This document shows, one piece after another, positions 49,699 to 57,540 of a DNA stretch of 57,554 nt. Location: positions 1 through 57,554 of the forward strand of contig URIR01000007.1 of NCBI GenBank assembly GCA_900547955.1, in the 5' to 3' direction. The notes under the pieces are model-generated. The model saw nothing but the letters and a program-made list of their open reading frames with translations, did no database searches and was not told the DNA's origin. Position 1 is the first letter of the stretch. Each line of letters opens with the position of its first letter. A program made the translations under genes and the position numbers. Source of the DNA: an uncultured Eubacteriales bacterium. Its GTDB lineage: Bacteria > Bacillota > Clostridia > Christensenellales > QALW01.

Positions 49699-50754
49699 AT
49701 GAGAAACGGACTTGTAATAATAGGCTACGGCGGCATGGGAGAATGGCACGGCTATCACTTAACGCACAGCGTGCCCGAAGTTAATCTCAAGGGCGCTTAC
49801 GACATACGCGAGGAAAGAATGGAGGTCGCCCGCAAGAACGGCATTCACACCTATTCCTCTTATGAGGAAGTGCTTTCCGACCCCGAGGTAAGCATTGTAA
49901 TAATAGCCACCCCCAATAATTTTCATAAGCCCCTGGCTGAAGAGGCAATGCTCAGAGGCAAAGACGTTATACTGGAAAAGCCCGCCACAATGAACGCAGA
50001 GGAATTCGCTCAGCTTATGGAGCTTTCCAAGGTAACCGGCCGTCTGCTCACAACCCATCAGAACAGGCGCTGGGACGCAGATTATAACATTGTTAAAAAG
50101 ATATATAAGGAAAGACTGCTCGGAGACGTTTATATGCTGGAAAACCGTGTTCAGGGTTCCAGGCAGGTGCTTAACGGCTGGAGAGGCGTAAAAGAAAACG
50201 GAGGCGGCATGGTTTACGACTGGGGCGTGCATCTTATCGACCAGTACATGGATATGATTGATTCGCCTGTAACCGAAGTATACGCCAATCTTTTTTCGCT
50301 GTATACAGACGAGGTGGACGATAATTTCAAAGCCATTTTAAGGTTTGAAAACAAGGTATCCGCGCTGGTTGAAGTAGCCATGAACTGCTTTATCCTTCAT
50401 CCCCGCTGGCATGTATCGGCCGAAAACGGGACGGCCATTATAAACGACTGGGATTTAAACGGCAAGATGGTAGCTCTTTCGGACGATAAGGAATTAATTT
50501 GGGAGGAAAAGATAGTCTATACCTCCGCCGGCCCCACCCGTTCCATGGCTCCGCGTCCGCCCGAAACGACAATAGAAAAGCCGCTGCCCTCGGTGCAGGT
50601 AGACAGCGCCGACTTCTACCGCAATGTGCTTAAGGCCTCTAACGGCGAAGAAGAGCTGGTTGTTAAGCCTGAACAGACGCTGCGCGTGCTCAAGGTTATG
50701 GACGCCGTATTCCAGTCCGACCAGCTTGGTCAAAGCATAAAATGCAGAATTTAA
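49699..50754 (+). CDS. Second Gfo/Idh/MocA-family oxidoreductase
   Basis: A 351-residue dehydrogenase distinct from the one at 46774. GLVIIGYGGMGEWHGYHLTHS is the dinucleotide-binding motif. IATPNNFHKPLAEEAMLRGKDVILEKPATMNAEEFAQL has the EKPAT motif, and ENGGGMVYDWGVHLIDQYMDMI the catalytic region. The pair of oxidoreductases may act in opposite directions (3-oxidation, then reduction) around a keto intermediate, a scheme known for some glycoside and inositol pathways; this is inference. ATG 49699 follows GAGGTGATAAAA. Confidence 0.92.
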   Translation: MRNGLVIIGYGGMGEWHGYHLTHSVPEVNLKGAYDIREERMEVARKNGIHTYSSYEEVLSDPEVSIVIIATPNNFHKPLAEEAMLRGKDVILEKPATMNAEEFAQLMELSKVTGRLLTTHQNRRWDADYNIVKKIYKERLLGDVYMLENRVQGSRQVLNGWRGVKENGGGMVYDWGVHLIDQYMDMIDSPVTEVYANLFSLYTDEVDDNFKAILRFENKVSALVEVAMNCFILHPRWHVSAENGTAIINDWDLNGKMVALSDDKELIWEEKIVYTSAGPTRSMAPRPPETTIEKPLPSVQVDSADFYRNVLKASNGEEELVVKPEQTLRVLKVMDAVFQSDQLGQSIKCRI

Positions 50755-50768
50755 TATATATTTATTAA

Positions 50769-50808
50769 AATAATAAGCGCGGCCGCCAAAGCGGTCGCGC
50801 TTATTATT
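50769..50808. terminator. Bidirectional terminator between the sugar cluster and the permease gene
   Basis: AATAATAAGCGCGGCCGC (50769-50786), loop CAAA, GCGGTCGCGCTTATTATT (50791-50808). An 18-bp stem with one G-U pair, T-rich on both exits, located between convergent genes. Confidence 0.85.
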
Positions 50809-50888
50809 TCGCTCTGAAAGAATGTCCGGCATCTATGCCGCTTATAAATTAAGCCGCCCTACACTCTCTTTTTGCGCCGTAAAATATT

Positions 50889-52406
50889 TTACTGATTATC
50901 CTCAGATACCTGCTCCTGAGAAACAGCCGTATCGTCTGCAGGCTCCTGCTCTTTTAGGCTCTTCTTACGAGACTTCTCCCCTATGCTGAGAATAAGGTTA
51001 AGCACTATACCGAAAATCGCAGCGCCCGCTATACAGGGCACGTTTACTCCAAAGAAGGGAATATTGCCCCCGAAAGCATACTGACCGCCCAGTCCTATTA
51101 TAACTATGCTGGCAATTACCGCAATGTTTTTAGAGCTGAACATATCTACGTTTTTCTGTATCATAATAGCCATTCCCTGAGCGGCTATAGCGCCGAAAAG
51201 ATATATTTCAAGACCGCCTATAACTGCCAGCGGTATACCGTATATGCCCTGAATAAGCGGCGTAAAGAACGACATAACCATAGCCAGAATAGCCGCCGCA
51301 AATAGTACAGGCACCGAAAAAACCTTTGTAATGGCCATTGTGCTTATATTTTCCCCGTAATTAGTGCCAGCCGGGCCGCCTACAAAGCCTGAAATCATAT
51401 CGCAGACGCCGTCGCCTATAAGGTTTAAGTGAAGCTTATCCGCTATATTATATTTTTTATTAACTTTCTTCTTTTTAGCTAAATCGTTCACATATATATC
51501 AAGCTGATAAACATGAGCCGTAGATTCCGGAATGGTAGCTATAGCTATCGGCATAATGGCAAAGACCGCTTCCCATGAAATCTTAGGCAAAGTAAAAGCC
51601 GGAACGGCGACAGGCCCGGCAGACCAAAGAGAACCAAGCGCCGCAGAATCTATGCTGCGGAACAAATTAAGCGAATCGCCCCCAAAGGCATAAAGCAGCC
51701 CAGCTACGGCGCAACCTACTCCCGCGCCCAGCAGCAGAGGCAATTGTCCTAAAAAGCCTTTAAGATAACGTGCAAACAGTACTGTAGAAAGCAGCGTCGC
51801 TAACGAAACCACCCACACCCAGTTTGAATTGGCCGCAGCAGCCGTCGCGCCCGCCGCAAGCGTCTGGGGCGCCGCGTCAGTTAAAGCGTTGCCAGCCAAT
51901 GTAAGACCTATTATCATTGCCACAGGGCCGGTAATTGTAGGCGGGAGAATTTTTTCCACGGCGTTTCTGCCAGCCAGCCGCACTAAAAGACCCGCGGCTA
52001 TTGAAACGAAACCAGACATTATAATGCCAAACTGCGCGTATGCTATTGCTTCTCCCGGCATAACCGGACTTGCACCGGCGAAAAATTGAGAAAGCTGCTC
52101 CTGAGCGGCAGGACTTAGCTTGTCTATTATGCTCTGGCTAGCCATAAGACTGGATACCGCCGTCAAATAAGAAAAGCTTGAGCCGTAATAAAGGGGTATC
52201 TTTTTGCCCGTTATAAGTATAAAGCAGATGGTTGCGAGTCCGCTTGCAAAAATGGTGGTGGAAACCTGAAACCCTGTAACAAGCGCAACCGTCACCGTCG
52301 CAGGGAACATAACTATTACCTGCTGAAGCGCATAAAGCAGAAGCTTTCCAATTGGCGGCCGCTCGTCGGGCAAATAACCGGCTACCGTCCGTTTGCCTGT
52401 GTTCAT
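50889..52406 (-). CDS. Nucleobase:cation symporter-2 (NCS2) family permease
   Basis: A 505-residue polytopic permease, about 12-14 helices, of the uracil/xanthine transporter family. KLLLYALQQVIVMFPATVTVALVTGF is the N-terminal family motif. LYYGSSFSYLTAVSSLM, PPTITGPVAMIIGL and the NCS2 signature region VFAIMPIAIATIPESTAHVYQLD (with the substrate-binding Glu) match. GFVGGPAGTNYGENISTMAITKVFS is the QNxGxxxxT-like loop, which here reads TNYGENIS and fits uracil-type members. Substrate choice (uracil versus xanthine) is uncertain. I see no purine riboswitch upstream. GAGAGGAAAA precedes the ATG. Confidence 0.9.
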   Translation of the reverse strand: MNTGKRTVAGYLPDERPPIGKLLLYALQQVIVMFPATVTVALVTGFQVSTTIFASGLATICFILITGKKIPLYYGSSFSYLTAVSSLMASQSIIDKLSPAAQEQLSQFFAGASPVMPGEAIAYAQFGIIMSGFVSIAAGLLVRLAGRNAVEKILPPTITGPVAMIIGLTLAGNALTDAAPQTLAAGATAAAANSNWVWVVSLATLLSTVLFARYLKGFLGQLPLLLGAGVGCAVAGLLYAFGGDSLNLFRSIDSAALGSLWSAGPVAVPAFTLPKISWEAVFAIMPIAIATIPESTAHVYQLDIYVNDLAKKKKVNKKYNIADKLHLNLIGDGVCDMISGFVGGPAGTNYGENISTMAITKVFSVPVLFAAAILAMVMSFFTPLIQGIYGIPLAVIGGLEIYLFGAIAAQGMAIMIQKNVDMFSSKNIAVIASIVIIGLGGQYAFGGNIPFFGVNVPCIAGAAIFGIVLNLILSIGEKSRKKSLKEQEPADDTAVSQEQVSEDNQ

Positions 52407-52571
52407 GTGTTTTCCTCTCTTCCATATTAAAAATTTGTTAAAAAACCTTTAAAATAATAGCACATTACACACAAAAAAACAAGCAAAATGCACTTATTTG
52501 TATAATTTTCAAAACAAAAATCCAGCGGATATTAAAAAGCTGTTATAAATATTAAGCTTAAGCCTTTCAGC

Positions 52572-53411
52572 TTATTGCAAAGCAAGCAGCGCATCGGCAA
52601 TATCCGTATTAATACAAATAGATTGTTTTTCAATGCCATCAGGGCAGACGGCTTCTCCCAGATTGATGCAGGCATAAATCGCCTTAGGATTCTGATAGGT
52701 CATCCTCCAAAAAGGATATTTGATAATGGCAGGCGTATTGCCGCCCACGCCCAGCTCCAGAAAGAGGATATGCCGGTCCGCGTAGCTGCGCAGAAAATCC
52801 TTATAGCGCAGTAAAGCTTTATGCCAGCCTTCATCTTCTACAAAGGTCATATCTGCTCTCAGATTCATAGTCATAGGCGCGCCGCAAACTGGACAGTACG
52901 GCACTAGCTCGCCGGGAACCCTCATATTCTCCTGTTCCTTCAGCATCCTTTTGACTGCGGCTTCATTATCATAGGTTTTCTGGCAACAAGGTTTTGAACA
53001 TTGCCAAAGGCCGTAATCTCCCTGTGTATAGAACAAACGGCTCTTATCAAATCCGGATTTCTGAAAATAGTGGTCTACATTGGTAGTCAGCACAAAATAA
53101 TTTTTTCCCTCTATCAGCCGGAGAAGGTCGTTGTAAACCGGCTTTGGCGCATCCATATAACGGTTGATATAAATATACCGGCTCCAATACGCCCAGTATT
53201 CTTCCAAGCTGCCAAAGGGATAAAATCCGCCGGAATACATATCCCGGAACCCGTATCTTTCTATAAAGTCGCCAAAATACTTTTCAAAGCGTTCGCCAGT
53301 ATAGGTAAATCCGGCCGAAGCAGATAGTCCGGCACCCGCGCCAATTACTATTGCGTCAGCCGCGTCCATCTCATTTTTCAGTTTTTCAATCTGCTCTGAG
53401 CAGTCTCTCAT
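52572..53411 (-). CDS. SirTM-class sirtuin (protein ADP-ribosyltransferase type)
   Basis: A 279-residue sirtuin of the microbial class M. The NAD motif is VIGAGAGLSASAGFTYTG (about residues 22-39). FVLTTNVDHYFQKSGF replaces the usual TQNxD, and LFYTQGDYGLWQC places Gln where deacylase sirtuins have the catalytic His, as described for SirTM. Zinc cysteines are in CSKPCC and CPVCG. SirTMs ADP-ribosylate a lipoylated GcvH-like protein and pair with a macrodomain hydrolase, exactly the gene next door, whose 3' end it overlaps. Neither GcvH-L nor LplA2 genes are adjacent here. ATG 53411 is preferred; ATG 53441 is possible. Confidence 0.88.
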   Translation of the reverse strand: MRDCSEQIEKLKNEMDAADAIVIGAGAGLSASAGFTYTGERFEKYFGDFIERYGFRDMYSGGFYPFGSLEEYWAYWSRYIYINRYMDAPKPVYNDLLRLIEGKNYFVLTTNVDHYFQKSGFDKSRLFYTQGDYGLWQCSKPCCQKTYDNEAAVKRMLKEQENMRVPGELVPYCPVCGAPMTMNLRADMTFVEDEGWHKALLRYKDFLRSYADRHILFLELGVGGNTPAIIKYPFWRMTYQNPKAIYACINLGEAVCPDGIEKQSICINTDIADALLALQ

Positions 53412-54165
53412 AGATGTCGTAATCCAGCTCTTTGAAAACATTAAAGATTACCTCAATTTTGTTTGGATTTTGTTGCTGCCATTCGGTCACCGTATGAATA
53501 GCCACCTGTGCCGCCAGTTCGTTCGGAAAACGGAACTCACCGGTAGAGATACAGCAAAATGCTACGCTGCACAGACCATGTTTCGCCGCCAAATCCATAC
53601 AGGACCGATAACAGCCTGCCAGCAGCTCGCAGTCTGCCCTTGTAACTTCCCCGCAAATAATCGGACCAACGGTATGCAGCACACAGCGGCAGGGAAGGTT
53701 GTAGGCTTTTGTAATTTTTGCTTTACCGGTTTCCTCCTGAAGCCCCTGCCGCTTCATCAGCTCGGAGCACTCCATACGAAGCTGTACGCCGGCATAGGTG
53801 TGAACGGCGTTGTCAATACAGTCGTGACAGGGTACAAAACAGCCCAGCATCCTACTGTTTGCCGCATTGACGACAGCATCGGCGGCAAGGGTGGTAATAT
53901 CGCCCCGCCAGAGATACAGCCCGGGCCGTACCGGCGTCAAATCCTGAAGTTTCGTTACGCCTCGCTCAGCAAGACGGCCGGACAGATAAGCGTCCTGTAC
54001 TTTCAGGAATTCCCCGATGACAGGAGCAGGCGGGCGCACATTCATCAGGCTGCGCAGAAGCTGCCTCTTTTCAAAAAGAGAATCCGGCAGCCGTATGTTC
54101 TCATATTCTCTACTCTCCTTCAATAAATAGCGAATAAGAAAATCCAACCGTTCGTCCTGTATCAT
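53386..54165 (-). CDS. Macrodomain protein-ADP-ribose hydrolase (SirTM-linked, zinc type)
   Basis: A 259-residue protein with an N-terminal helical region and the macrodomain from about residue 85: LYLWRGDITTLAADAVVNAANSRMLGCFVPCHDCIDNAVHTYAGVQLR, then TGKAKITKAYNLPCRCVLHTVGPI and SVAFCCISTGEFRFPNELAAQVAI. GCFxPxHxCIDNxIHxxAGxQLR is the pattern of the zinc-containing subgroup in SirTM operons, which removes ADP-ribose from modified proteins. It opens at ATG 54165 behind GGAGGTAGC and overlaps the sirtuin start, so expression of writer and eraser is coupled. Confidence 0.93.
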   Translation of the reverse strand: MIQDERLDFLIRYLLKESREYENIRLPDSLFEKRQLLRSLMNVRPPAPVIGEFLKVQDAYLSGRLAERGVTKLQDLTPVRPGLYLWRGDITTLAADAVVNAANSRMLGCFVPCHDCIDNAVHTYAGVQLRMECSELMKRQGLQEETGKAKITKAYNLPCRCVLHTVGPIICGEVTRADCELLAGCYRSCMDLAAKHGLCSVAFCCISTGEFRFPNELAAQVAIHTVTEWQQQNPNKIEVIFNVFKELDYDIYERLLRAD

Positions 54166-54359
54166 ACCGCTACCTCCATTCCATTGCCTTTACAGGGCAG
54201 ATTTCATAACAGAGCCGTACAGGTTCCTGCATAATGACCGCCAAGCAGGCGTCAAGTCAATAAAAATTTACATGCAGTCAGCCGCCGTCAATGATTGCGG
54301 CGGCAGTTATTTTTAGTATCTGCCCGCTAACATCATACTACTGTTCCTTGTCTGGGTAA

Positions 54360-54390
54360 AGCCGGGACTGATTTTCCAACAGTCCCGGCT
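54360..54390 (-). terminator. Terminator of the MBL-fold gene
   Basis: AGCCGGGACTG (54360-54370) pairs with CAGTCCCGGCT (54380-54390), an 11-bp stem, 16 bases after the MBL stop. The T run is short (TTT). Confidence 0.7.
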
Positions 54391-54406
54391 GATTTGAATT
54401 CCCCAA

Positions 54407-55198
54407 TTATGCAAAGAAGAAGCCCGCAGTCATATCCAAATAGTTTTGACCGCCGTATGCAGGATACTGTTTGCTGACCTTTGCCTTAAACTCGTCTGCA
54501 CTTGCGCAGCCCGCCGCAATATTTTTAAGATTTTCCAGATAGTCGATTTTTGTCTGGGCATCCTTTAAATCCTCCGGCGTATAGTGAGAGGTGAGAATCA
54601 AATCATAGCCCTTTGCAATATAGCTGCGAAGCTCCGCAATCATAGCGTCCGCATGGCCGGCGCCCGCAACGATGGAGTGACAATCATGTCCCAGCATATG
54701 GGTATAAACCGCATTGATTTCGGGGAGCTCCACATCAAAGGCGTCCGCTGTCTGCTTAATCATAAAATCTATGCCTCCGATAGTTACTTTGCCCGGTTCT
54801 ATCAAATGGGTAATTTTATGGACAGAAGAATCAAAAATTTGTCCAAACGAGCCGGTAAAATTATCAATCAGAGCCTTGCCGCCGCCGTTTTCGGAATAAT
54901 CTACTGCATTCTGCGTTGCATATTTCGGCACATCGGGCAAAAAAGCCGCTCCTGCGCCGTGATAAGCAACAAGCATACCCTTTACTTCCATATCCTTCAA
55001 ATATTCCGTAAGCTCTCTGATATTGTCAAAGAAGCAGGGGGACTCAATGATAACAGCCTTTCCGTTTTTCTCCACGACGAAAACCTCGTCGTCGATAAAA
55101 TCATTGGTCTTATAGGCATGCAGCTTTATACCGCCAAAATCGTAAATATTCATTTCGCCTTTGGCGAGTTTTACAGATGTAAATGTATTTTTGTTCAT
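54407..55198 (-). CDS. MBL-fold metallohydrolase-like protein lacking the HxHxDH motif
   Basis: A 263-residue metallo-beta-lactamase-fold protein. EVFVVEKNGKAVIIESPCFFDNIRELTEYLKDM, GMLVAYHGAGAAFLPDVPKYATQNAVDY, KVTIGGIDFMIKQTADAFDVELPEINAVYTHMLGHDCHSI and GYDLILTSHYTPEDL follow the strand order of the fold. The canonical HxHxDH is replaced by AYHGAGAAFLPD, while GHDCH and SHYTPED are retained, so metal binding is altered and activity doubtful. It is divergent from, and probably controlled by, the HxlR regulator at 55522. Confidence 0.75.
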   Translation of the reverse strand: MNKNTFTSVKLAKGEMNIYDFGGIKLHAYKTNDFIDDEVFVVEKNGKAVIIESPCFFDNIRELTEYLKDMEVKGMLVAYHGAGAAFLPDVPKYATQNAVDYSENGGGKALIDNFTGSFGQIFDSSVHKITHLIEPGKVTIGGIDFMIKQTADAFDVELPEINAVYTHMLGHDCHSIVAGAGHADAMIAELRSYIAKGYDLILTSHYTPEDLKDAQTKIDYLENLKNIAAGCASADEFKAKVSKQYPAYGGQNYLDMTAGFFFA

Positions 55199-55270
55199 GA
55201 TAATAACCTCCTGAAAACGTTACTGTTTTTTCGAGCTCCGCAGCGGCCGTCCTCCGTAGCTCTTGTCTTT

Positions 55271-55298
55271 ATTATAGCGCCTAAGATTCTATTGTAAA
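55271..55298 (-). promoter_or_regulatory. Promoter of the MBL-fold gene
   Basis: Minus strand TTTACA (55298-55293), 16 bases, TATAAT (55276-55271). The perfect palindrome at 55303 lies five bases upstream of the -35 box. Confidence 0.65.
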
Positions 55299-55302
55299 GT
55301 AC

Positions 55303-55316
55303 GCACAATATTGTGC
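55303..55316. promoter_or_regulatory. Perfect 14-bp palindrome GCACAATATTGTGC
   Basis: An exact dyad next to the MBL promoter -35 box and immediately followed by the 25-bp repeat series. A likely regulator binding site. Confidence 0.65.
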
Positions 55317-55317
55317 T

Positions 55318-55382
55318 GTAGTTACCAAAAAGATACTATTGAGTAGTTACCGGAAAGAAACAAATGCGTAGTTGCGGGTTTC
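55318..55382 (+). repeat. Three direct repeats with 25-bp period upstream of the HxlR gene
   Basis: GTAGTTACCAAAAAG (55318), GTAGTTACCGGAAAG (55343) and GTAGTTGCGGGTTTC (55368) begin exactly 25 bases apart, the first two nearly identical over 15 bases. Located between divergent promoters; probably tandem operators. Three units with ~10-base spacers do not make a CRISPR array. Confidence 0.65.
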
Positions 55383-55448
55383 CTGATAATTCTGAGCGTC
55401 CGCAAATTTTTTAAAAAATCTCTTTGCCAATAATTTTAAATAGAATTC

Positions 55449-55477
55449 TTGATTATTTTTAAGAGATATAATATAAT
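55449..55477 (+). promoter_or_regulatory. Sigma-A promoter of the HxlR gene
   Basis: TTGATT (55449-55454), 17 bases, TATAAT (55472-55477), 44 bases before the ATG, which follows AAGGAGACGACGC. Confidence 0.75.
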
Positions 55478-55521
55478 TTATTTAAAGTTTCAAAAAGAAA
55501 CTATAGTAAGGAGACGACGCT

Positions 55522-55881
55522 ATGAGTGACCAAAAATCTGTAAAAGAGCTTCCAGCCTGCCCGGTGGAAACCACATTAACTTTAATTGGAGATAAATGGA
55601 AGGTTCTAATTTTACGCGACCTGATGCCAGGTACAAAGCGGTTTGGAGAGCTTAAAAAATCCGTTGGAAACGTATCGCAGAAAGTGCTGACTGCCCAGCT
55701 TCGGGCAATGGAGGAAAACGGCCTGCTTACCCGCACCGTATATGCCGAAGTTCCGCCAAGAGTGGAATATACATTAACTGAGCTTGGAAAAAGCCTGAAG
55801 CCTATCTTGGACACAATGTCAAACTGGGGAGAAGAATACAAGGCTTCCTTAAGCCAAAAGCAAGCAATCTCCTCTATATAA
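55522..55881 (+). CDS. HxlR-family transcriptional regulator
   Basis: A 119-residue winged-helix regulator. ELPACPVETTLTLIGDKWKVLILRDLMPGTKRFGELKKSVGNVSQKVLTAQLRAMEENGLLTRTVYAEVPPRVEYTLTELGKSLKPIL is the complete HxlR signature, with the single N-terminal Cys (PACPVE) that acts as a redox or electrophile sensor in YodB/HypR-type members. It is divergent from the MBL-fold gene. The operator-like repeats and palindrome between them suggest that it controls that gene and possibly itself. Confidence 0.93.
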   Translation: MSDQKSVKELPACPVETTLTLIGDKWKVLILRDLMPGTKRFGELKKSVGNVSQKVLTAQLRAMEENGLLTRTVYAEVPPRVEYTLTELGKSLKPILDTMSNWGEEYKASLSQKQAISSI

Positions 55882-56319
55882 CCGCGCTTATGAGTAAAAA
55901 ATTAAAATTGAAAAAGCTGCTTACAAGCCGTTTTTAATGTATAAATTGCGCTTTGTTTACGGATATAAATATGTAAAGAAGCAATTGGTAAAAAACGGAA
56001 TTGTTGTATCCGGAGGTAGCTTTGTATTTGCAGTTGATACCGTTTTGACTGGCTTAATTAAGACATCAACTAAAAAACATCTCTGTGAAGACGAAAAAAA
56101 GCCGCGAACCGATTATTAAGAAGAATAATTGCTGTGACAAAAAATCAGACAGTTTCCCCGTCTATTCACTAACTCTATAACGGCGTTGAATTATTACAAA
56201 GTGAAAATACAGATTTTTTAATATACACGTACCGCTATGGCGGAATGAAAAAATACTTAAGGAAATACGGCTTCAATAGTATAGCGGTTTTCCAGCTACC
56301 AGAAAAATCCGGCAGTTAT
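55882..56319. other. Intergenic region without a recognised gene
   Basis: 438 AT-rich bases. A 60-codon frame at 55937-56119 (MYKLRFVYGYKYVKKQ start) has no ribosome binding site and no family I recognise. A stretch near 56195-56340 reads like protein debris in one frame. Nothing is supported. Confidence 0.4.
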
Positions 56320-56907
56320 TTACAAGTTGGTTTCTACAAAATGTACAGCCGAATTGTCCCAATATTTTTTATAAACCCTGCTTTCAACCCCATCAAGGTT
56401 AAGCTGATACATCCGGAATATAACCAAAATATTTTTCGGCTGCCATTGCTCTTCATAGGAATATTGGTATTTCATACCCACATTCCGCATGACGCCGCCG
56501 CTTCTGGGATTATTTCTGTCATGCGTTGCCGTGATATACGGTAAGCCGTCCTTTTTTACTTGTTCTATGACAGCTTTGCCTGCTTCCGTAACAATACCTT
56601 TATGCCAGAATTCTTTGCGAAGCCCATATCCGAAATCGTGATGTTCTTCCATATCGACTTTGATATAGCCAATTGGATAGTCATCCTCTTTTAAACAGAT
56701 TGCATATGCATATGCCTGTGGCTGAGCGTATTTTTCAGCGTATCTCTCCTTGTAAAACCTCTTTGCTTCATCTATGTCTTTTAAAGGATACCATGGCAAA
56801 AACTGATTCACTTCCTTATCTTGAAGGATAAGAAATAGCGCCTCTATATCCTGTTCTGTAAATTTTCTTAAAATCAAACGCTCTGTTTTTAAAACGGGCG
56901 TATTCAT
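56320..56907 (-). CDS. RimJ/RimL-type GNAT acetyltransferase
   Basis: A 195-residue acetyltransferase: TERLILRKFTEQDIEALFLILQDKEVNQFLPWYPLKDIDEAKRFYKERY is the typical N-terminus of the RimJ/RimL branch. PIGYIKVDMEEHHDFGYGLRKEFWHKGIVTEAGKAVIEQVKKDGLPYITATHDRNNPRSGGVMRNVGMKYQYSYEE is the core (FWHKGIVTEA as motif A). The substrate may be a protein N-terminus or small molecule. ATG 56907 follows ACGGAGGAAACC. It lies 16 bases after the next GNAT gene and is probably in one operon with it. Confidence 0.9.
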   Translation of the reverse strand: MNTPVLKTERLILRKFTEQDIEALFLILQDKEVNQFLPWYPLKDIDEAKRFYKERYAEKYAQPQAYAYAICLKEDDYPIGYIKVDMEEHHDFGYGLRKEFWHKGIVTEAGKAVIEQVKKDGLPYITATHDRNNPRSGGVMRNVGMKYQYSYEEQWQPKNILVIFRMYQLNLDGVESRVYKKYWDNSAVHFVETNL

Positions 56908-56923
56908 TTGGTTTCCTCCGTTA

Positions 56924-57388
56924 TTAAAATTCTCTATTGACATCCGGGGAAAGACTCATATACAAAAGGGGGTATGGCTTTCCCTGTTCGTCCTGGTCGG
57001 TCCTTTTATAGACGCGGAAACCCATGTGTTCATAAAATCCTTTGGCCTGCGGGTTCTGCTCATTTACCGCTAACCGCTCGACAGCATAGCGTTTAATCCC
57101 GTATTGTATTAGGCGTTTCCCCAGTCCCCTTCCCCGTTCTTCAGATGAAATAAACAGCATTTCCAACGTACCGTTCTCAATTCCCATAAAGGCCACAGGG
57201 CTACCCGCTTCATTTTTCGCAATAATTAAATGGGTAATTTCATTCAACGCTTGTGGGACATATTTTTTAATGCTTTTTATTTCATCGTTCGACAAAAACA
57301 GATGAGTCGCTATTACAGAACTTTCCCATACTTCCAGCAGTCGGTTGAGCAAATCCGGCGTTCTATACGTTACTTCTACTATTCGCAT
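56924..57388 (-). CDS. GNAT-family acetyltransferase
   Basis: A 154-residue acetyltransferase. The N-terminus IVEVTYRTPDLLNRLLEVWESSVIATHLFLSNDEIKSIKKYV and core SPVAFMGIENGTLEMLFISSEERGRGLGKRLIQYGI (motif A RGRGLG) with AVNEQNPQAKGFYEHMGFRVYKRTDQDEQGKPYPLLYM match the YafP/PA4866-like small GNAT group. The substrate is unknown. It is the first gene of a two-gene GNAT unit on the minus strand. Confidence 0.9.
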   Translation of the reverse strand: MRIVEVTYRTPDLLNRLLEVWESSVIATHLFLSNDEIKSIKKYVPQALNEITHLIIAKNEAGSPVAFMGIENGTLEMLFISSEERGRGLGKRLIQYGIKRYAVERLAVNEQNPQAKGFYEHMGFRVYKRTDQDEQGKPYPLLYMSLSPDVNREF

Positions 57389-57433
57389 ATTTTACTCCCA
57401 TTTATTTACCCTAAATTGACAAGTGTATACACG

Positions 57434-57540
57434 CCTCCAGCGGTCTGATTTCGGCATTTTCTGCGTCATCGTTAATGGGCGTACGTTCAGTACGCCTCAT
57501 TCCGCTTCCTTGAAAATGCCGAAATCAAACCTGCTGGAGG
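57434..57540 (+). repeat. Long inverted repeat, family I-related, at the window edge
   Basis: CCTCCAGCGGTCTGATTTCG with GGCATTTTC (57434-57462) is nearly complementary to GAAAATGCCGAAATCAAACC with TGCTGGAGG (57512-57540), around a ~50-base centre. The centre holds TTTCTGCGTCATCGTTAATG then GGCGTACG, which recalls the family I core. It may continue past the window. Confidence 0.6.

Noticed and set aside
52407..52560. Purine riboswitch upstream of the NCS2 permease
   Set aside because: The conserved purine aptamer core (TATAA...GTCTCTAC...) is not present in this interval.
55318..55382. CRISPR array
   Set aside because: Only three units of about 15 bases, spacers of about 10 bases, and no cas genes. 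The position between divergent promoters fits operators.
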